Position numbers and translations under genes: made by a program | NCBI GenBank assembly: GCA_902495245.1 | Contig: CABUWI010000002.1 | Coordinates: forward strand, 124,001 to 188,000 | Reading direction: 5' to 3' | Source: an uncultured Porphyromonadaceae bacterium | GTDB taxonomy: Bacteria > Bacteroidota > Bacteroidia > Bacteroidales > Muribaculaceae | DNA: 64,000 nucleotides | Notes under the pieces: generated by a model | Database searches by the model: none | Told to the model about the DNA's origin: nothing | What the model saw: the letters and a program-made list of their open reading frames with translations, nothing else | In this document: in pieces, positions 59,654 to 64,000 of the stretch | Layout of the letters: each line of letters starts with the position of its first letter | Numbering within the stretch: position 1 is the stretch's first letter

Positions 59654-61117
59654 ATGACGAAGAAGGAAGATTCGCAGATCAAGCAGAAAACCGCCAAGGG
59701 CCTCCTGTGGGGAGGCATCGGCAGCGGAGCCTTGCAACTGCTGAATTTTCTGTTCGGCATCTTCCTTGCGCGCCTGCTCACTCCGGCTGACTACGGCATC
59801 GTGGGCGCCCTGGTAATCTTCTCGGCGACGGCCGGCGTGCTCTCCGAAAGCGGCTTCACGCTCGCCATTGTCAATAAGCGCGAGGCCACCGACCGCGACT
59901 ATAACGCCGTGTTCTGGTTCAACATCTGCGCGGCCGCAGGGCTCTACGCCCTGCTCTACCTGCTGGCACCGCTGATTGCGCGCTTTTACCACACGCCTGA
60001 AATGGTGCCGCTGGCGCGCTTTCTGTTTTTAGGCTTCGTGTTCGGCGGCGTGGCCACGGCTCCGTCGGCCTATCTGTTCCGCAACCTGAAAGTCAAGGAG
60101 CGCAGTCTGGCCCAGATTACGGCGGTTGTCGTGTCGGGCACGGCGGGCGTGGCCTGCGCCTTCAGCGGCTGGGGCTATTGGGGCATTGCACTGCAAACGG
60201 TGCTCTATTCGCTCACCAACGCCATCGTCCTGTGGATCTACTGCCCGTGGAGGCCGTCGCTGAGTTTCAGCGGCGAGGCTCTGCGCTCAATGCTTCCGTT
60301 CAGCATGCGCCAGCTCGTAACGACCCTATTCACCCACTTCAACAACAACTTCTTCTCGGTGCTGTTAGGTCGATTCTACACCATGCGCCTGACCGGTTTT
60401 TACACTCAGGGCAACAAATGGACCAACATGGGCTATTCGACCATCATCGGCATGATTAACAGCGTCGGCCAGCCCGTGTTGCGCCAGACGGCTACCGACT
60501 CGCCCGAACGGCTGCGCGCCGTGTTCGGCAAGATGTTGCGCTTCACGGCCTTCGTGAGCTTTCCGGCCATGTTCGGACTCGCCATAATAGCCGCCGACCT
60601 CATCACCATCACGGTTACGGAAAAGTGGCTCGACTGTGTACCCGTAATCCGCATTCTCTGCGCCGGGGGCGCCTTTCTGCCCGTCAACATGCTGTTTGCC
60701 AACCTGTTCAACAGTCTGAACCGGCCCAACATTTACATGTGGAACACCATCGCGCTCGGCACGGTGCAGCTGCTCTGCGTGCTCATCACCTACCGGTTCG
60801 GCCTGAACACGATGCTCGCCGTCTATAGCGCCGTGAACATTCTGTGGCTCTTCGTGTGGCAGCACTTCGCGCGGCGCCATGCGGGCATCAGACTGCGCGA
60901 CGTGCTGGGCGACATCGCACCATACATGTTCATCTCGCTCGCCGTCATGGCGCTGACCGTCATTATCACCTCGCCGCTCGCCTCGATGCCGGCTGCGGCC
61001 CTCGCCGCAAAAGTGATTGTGGCCACCGCGCTCTATTGCCTGATTCTTTGGCGACTAAACTCCGTCATGTTCGCCGAGTGCATAGACTATCTCTTCAAAC
61101 GACACAAAAACAAATGA
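59654..61117 (+). CDS. Polysaccharide flippase (Wzx/MOP-type)
   Basis: A 487-residue polytopic membrane protein of the oligosaccharide flippase family, with about 14 helices (e.g. LLWGGIGSGALQLLNFLFGI and LFGIFLARLLTPADYGIVGA near the N-terminus). The ARLLTPADYGIVGALVIFSA segment is a recurring family signature. It should move lipid-linked sugar units across the inner membrane. It overlaps the glycosyltransferase by four bases (ATGA). No polymerase or further transferase is visible here. Confidence 0.92.
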   Translation: MTKKEDSQIKQKTAKGLLWGGIGSGALQLLNFLFGIFLARLLTPADYGIVGALVIFSATAGVLSESGFTLAIVNKREATDRDYNAVFWFNICAAAGLYALLYLLAPLIARFYHTPEMVPLARFLFLGFVFGGVATAPSAYLFRNLKVKERSLAQITAVVVSGTAGVACAFSGWGYWGIALQTVLYSLTNAIVLWIYCPWRPSLSFSGEALRSMLPFSMRQLVTTLFTHFNNNFFSVLLGRFYTMRLTGFYTQGNKWTNMGYSTIIGMINSVGQPVLRQTATDSPERLRAVFGKMLRFTAFVSFPAMFGLAIIAADLITITVTEKWLDCVPVIRILCAGGAFLPVNMLFANLFNSLNRPNIYMWNTIALGTVQLLCVLITYRFGLNTMLAVYSAVNILWLFVWQHFARRHAGIRLRDVLGDIAPYMFISLAVMALTVIITSPLASMPAAALAAKVIVATALYCLILWRLNSVMFAECIDYLFKRHKNK

Positions 61118-62121
61118 AGCTCGAAAACGTAACCGTCATAATCCCCGCCCACAACCGTCCGGAACGCCTCCAACGCCTGCTCGACTACTATCGCGGCACC
61201 GGCATCAAGCTGCTGATTCCCGACTCGTCTACCCTGCCGTTCACGGGCGACGTGTCAGACCCCGACGTAACCTACCGCCACTTCCCCAAGATGCACTTCC
61301 TGCTCAAAATCAAGGAAGTGATGCCGCTGATAAAGACCGACTACGTGCTCTATTGCGCCGACGACGACTTCGCCGTGCCCGCAGCCATCGAGCGCATGGC
61401 CGAATTTCTGCACGACAACCCCGACTACAGCGTGGCGCAGGGCCATTATCTCACGTTCGTGCCCACTGGCAAGACGGCCCGCTTTTATCCGCGCTATATC
61501 CGATACTTCGACAGCCGCATCACCGCCGCCGACCCTCAGGGACGCCTGAACGGCCAGAAATGCATCTACGCCTCGATGCTCTACGGCGTTACGCGCACCG
61601 ACCTGTTCAAAAAAATCTACTCCTACTGCTTCGACGCCCAAGGCGCGCCGCGCTTCCGCAATCTCTTCCTGGCCGAAGAATTCTTCAACAACGCCATGCT
61701 GATTCAGGGCAAGTATGCCACGCTGCCCTACTTTTTCAGCGCGCGCGAGCAGATAAAAGGCTCGGCCACGGAGACCACCGTGCCCATCGAAGAAGTGCGC
61801 CGGTCGGCCGAATATGACGGCTACGTCAACGCCCTGGCCGAAATGCTGCGCGACACCGCCGGTCTCAGCCTCGACGACGCCCGCGCCGCAATCCGCGCCG
61901 TCTGCACCGCCCCCAAAGACGCCGCCGACGTCTCGCTCAAGCGCCGCATCGTCATGGCCGTCAGCCGCCGCCGTTGGCTCCGCCCCCTATCGGCCCTGCT
62001 CGCCGCCCGCTACAACGCCAAAGGCCTGCGCATTGTCCGCGACATGCCCAGCTACCCCTGCACCGCCCCCACCCCCGAAACCGCCGCCATTCTCCGCGCC
62101 ATCGCCTCCACTCCCCGCTGA
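61114..62121 (+). CDS. TIGR00180-type glycosyltransferase
   Basis: From the ATG at 61114 the protein has 335 residues. It starts with a GT-A-like strand (LENVTVIIPAHNRPERLQRL), and YVLYCADDDFAVPAAIERMA contains the likely DxD metal site. The pattern fits the TIGR00180 group of glycosyltransferases, common in Bacteroidetes polysaccharide loci. A longer reading from 60844 lies inside the flippase gene in another frame and was rejected. It should act on the same glycan that the flippase exports. Confidence 0.85.
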   Translation: MKLENVTVIIPAHNRPERLQRLLDYYRGTGIKLLIPDSSTLPFTGDVSDPDVTYRHFPKMHFLLKIKEVMPLIKTDYVLYCADDDFAVPAAIERMAEFLHDNPDYSVAQGHYLTFVPTGKTARFYPRYIRYFDSRITAADPQGRLNGQKCIYASMLYGVTRTDLFKKIYSYCFDAQGAPRFRNLFLAEEFFNNAMLIQGKYATLPYFFSAREQIKGSATETTVPIEEVRRSAEYDGYVNALAEMLRDTAGLSLDDARAAIRAVCTAPKDAADVSLKRRIVMAVSRRRWLRPLSALLAARYNAKGLRIVRDMPSYPCTAPTPETAAILRAIASTPR

Positions 62122-62173
62122 TTTCCCCTCAAAACTTGAATCTCTCAAAGAATGAAGTTTGCGAAAAAATCGT

Positions 62174-62181
62174 TAACTTTG
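62174..62181 (+). promoter_or_regulatory. Promoter -7 box for the hsd genes
   Basis: TAACTTTG at 62174-62181, 35 bases before hsdM. A TTTG is present at 62158-62161 but only 12 bases away, so the -33 partner is unclear. Confidence 0.55.
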
Positions 62182-62216
62182 CAAATCTTCATCAGCTGAC
62201 AATGACCGCATAAGCC

Positions 62217-63731
62217 ATGATAACAGGGCAAATTAAAAATCAAATAGACCAAATCTGGGATACGTTTTGGGAGAGTGCAGGTATCACTAACCCGATGACT
62301 GTTCTTGAACAAATGACATATCTGTTCTTCATCAAAATGCTTGATGATGCACAGATGCAACGTGAAGCCGTTTCGAACGCTATCGGCGAGGATTACCTCT
62401 CTGACGATACATTTGCCTACGGCTCATGGCATAATCCGGAAACCGGTGAAGACGTTCCAATGAATAATCTTCGTTGGCACTCATTCAAGCATTTGGAGCC
62501 GGAGGCCATGTACCGCACCATTCAGCGCGACGTTTTCCCGTACATCAAAACGCTCAACCGCGGTGAAGATTCGGCCTATTCGCGCTTCATGGGTAATGCC
62601 AATTTCCTGATTGCCTCGCCTCGTGCCCTTGTCAAAATTGTTGACGGTATCGACACACTCGAAATGAACGACCGGGACACTATGGGCGATGTCTACGAAT
62701 ACATTCTCGGCAAGATGGCAGCGAGCGGCAAGAACGGGCAGTTCCGAACTCCGCGCCACATTATCCGCATGATGGTTGAACTGATGCGCCCCACGCTCAG
62801 CGACACAATCTGCGACCCGGCTATGGGTAGCGCGGGATTTATCGTCGAGGCCGCCAAGTATATCAAAGACCACTATTCGGCCGAATTGATGAGGAAGCAG
62901 AACGACGAGCATTTCCGCACCACCATGCTCCACGGCTTCGATACGGACCAGACCATGCTCCGGATTGGGGCCATGAACCTTATGCTCCATGACATCAACA
63001 ATCCCGACGTTGCGTTCCGCGACTCGCTTTCAACCGACAACACCGACACTGACCGCTATACGCTTATCCTCGCCAATCCGCCGTTTGCCGGTAATCTTGA
63101 CTACGAAGCAGTGTCGAAATCGCTGCTCGCCATTGCCAAGACCAAGAAAACCGAGTTGCTTTTCCTTTCGCTGTTCTTGCGTTCGCTCGCCATTGGCGGC
63201 CGTTGCGCCTCCATCGTACCCGACGGCGTTTTGACAGGCACATCTAACGCTCACAAGGCTATACGAAAAGCCATAGTTGACGGCAACCGCCTTGAAGCGG
63301 TTATCTCTATGCCGTCAGGAGTATTCCAACCTTATTCGGGCGTATCTACCGCTATTCTGATCTTCACAAAGACAGGAGCGGGCGGCACTGATATGGTTTG
63401 GTTCTACGATATGAAAGCCGACGGCTATTCGCTCGACCAAAAGCGCACCGAAGTAGCCGACAACGATATACCCGATATCATAGCCCGCTTCCACGCGCTC
63501 GACGCCGAGGCCGACCGTGCCCGCACCGACAAGTCATTCGTTGTACCTGTTGAAGAAATCCGCGAGCACGATTTTGACCTCGCTTTCAACACCTACAAGG
63601 AAACCATTCGTGAGGTCGTAGAATACGAGGCTCCCGAAGTGCTTATAGGTCGCGCTGCTACTCTCGCCGCCAAAATTGCCGACGGCATCAATTCGCTTCA
63701 ATCTCTAATCGCCGCCGAAAATGAAGCATAA
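62217..63731 (+). CDS. hsdM: Type I restriction-modification system methyltransferase subunit
   Basis: A 504-residue N6-adenine methyltransferase. The helical N-terminal region has IDQIWDTFWESAGITNPMTV and LEQMTYLFFIKMLDD. The SAM site is DPAMGSAGFIVEAA and the catalytic motif IV is NPPFAGNLD. It works with HsdS to methylate a split target sequence and, with HsdR, to cut unmodified DNA. It overlaps hsdS by 11 bases; hsdR must lie outside the window. The base composition looks AT-richer than in genes to the left, suggesting acquisition. Confidence 0.96.
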   Translation: MITGQIKNQIDQIWDTFWESAGITNPMTVLEQMTYLFFIKMLDDAQMQREAVSNAIGEDYLSDDTFAYGSWHNPETGEDVPMNNLRWHSFKHLEPEAMYRTIQRDVFPYIKTLNRGEDSAYSRFMGNANFLIASPRALVKIVDGIDTLEMNDRDTMGDVYEYILGKMAASGKNGQFRTPRHIIRMMVELMRPTLSDTICDPAMGSAGFIVEAAKYIKDHYSAELMRKQNDEHFRTTMLHGFDTDQTMLRIGAMNLMLHDINNPDVAFRDSLSTDNTDTDRYTLILANPPFAGNLDYEAVSKSLLAIAKTKKTELLFLSLFLRSLAIGGRCASIVPDGVLTGTSNAHKAIRKAIVDGNRLEAVISMPSGVFQPYSGVSTAILIFTKTGAGGTDMVWFYDMKADGYSLDQKRTEVADNDIPDIIARFHALDAEADRARTDKSFVVPVEEIREHDFDLAFNTYKETIREVVEYEAPEVLIGRAATLAAKIADGINSLQSLIAAENEA

Positions 63732-64000
63732 TTGGAAGTATAAACGACTGGGCGATATATGCGATATATACCAGCCAAAAACCATTGCATCATCAGATTT
63801 AGTTGAAAATGGCGAATATGATGTTTTCGGTGCAAATGGCATAATTGGTAAATATTCTTCGTATAATCATGAATTCCCAGAACTTCTACTTACCTGTCGT
63901 GGGGCAACGTGTGGAACAATAAATGTATCCAATCCTAAGTCTTGGATAAATGGGAATGCGATGGTTATTCATAGCAAATCGAAAAGTCTTCTTTTTGACT
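63721..64000 (+). CDS. hsdS: Type I restriction-modification specificity subunit, 3' truncated
   Basis: The first 93 residues run off the window edge. WKYKRLGDICDIYQPKTIAS and the later VFGANGIIGKYSSY and LLTCRGATCGTINVS are typical of a target recognition domain of HsdS. The stretch is visibly AT-rich. The target sequence cannot be inferred from this part. Confidence 0.88.
   Translation, partial: MKHNWKYKRLGDICDIYQPKTIASSDLVENGEYDVFGANGIIGKYSSYNHEFPELLLTCRGATCGTINVSNPKSWINGNAMVIHSKSKSLLFD

Noticed and set aside
60844..61113. Upstream extension of the glycosyltransferase
   Set aside because: It lies within the flippase gene in a different frame; the ATGA overlap at 61114 is a standard coupled start.

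Overview
The window is a chromosomal segment of a GC-rich Bacteroidales bacterium, most likely a gut Muribaculaceae-type or similar lineage. This rests on the SusC/SusD pair, BACON and PCMD lipoproteins, the glycine-lipid acyltransferase pair, T9SS-like C-terminal domains, and repeated use of the Bacteroidetes promoter (TTTG, about 20 bases, TAnnTTTG). The family assignment is inference; the phylum and order are well supported. Coding density is high. I see no rRNA, tRNA, CRISPR array, integrase or transposase.

Layout. 1-6512: a SurA-like lipoprotein, then a complete MFP-RND-TolC efflux operon. 6603-19628: a long plus-strand run of envelope proteins (PEGA, BACON, two LPP20-like proteins, a transglutaminase-like protein, an SH3b membrane protein, a secreted TonB-C protein). 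19812-25548: an OmpA/TPR lipoprotein, then the housekeeping genes pyrH, recF, a DUF721 gene, rsgA and miaA. 25674-28165 (minus): two tandem PEGA-like paralogues with signs of gene conversion and a small lipoprotein. 28240-28473 (minus): a strong candidate structured RNA with its own promoter. 28659-33637 (minus): a DoxX-family protein, a DUF1599 protein, a PCMD lipoprotein and two beta-barrel paralogues. 33924-41187 (minus): a SusC-SusD-DUF1735 operon without enzymes. 41533-45024 (minus): glsA-glsB-pyrK-pyrD. 45110-48364: thrS-infC-rpmI-rplT. 48478-53805: a giant SF1 helicase-nuclease. 53902-59562: two modules, each a C-terminal-domain protein followed by a CotH kinase. 59654-62121: a flippase and a glycosyltransferase. 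62217-64000: hsdM and the start of hsdS.

Functional reading. Most of the window concerns the cell envelope: efflux, surface lipoproteins, glycan uptake, lipid acylation and polysaccharide export. Conserved information-processing operons sit between these blocks. The right 16 kb has accessory character: a candidate defence helicase-nuclease, CotH modules, an HTH remnant with repeats, and a type I restriction-modification locus that looks AT-richer than its surroundings.

The most interesting items are the rod-shaped minus-strand RNA (6S-like) near 28.3 kb, the PEGA-BACON-LPP20-transglutaminase cluster with a C8 tract at its first start codon, the duplicated CotH modules, the REPIN-like doublet near 33.8 kb, the near-leaderless glsA start under divergent promoters, and a hairpin between rpmI and rplT that may be an L20 control element.
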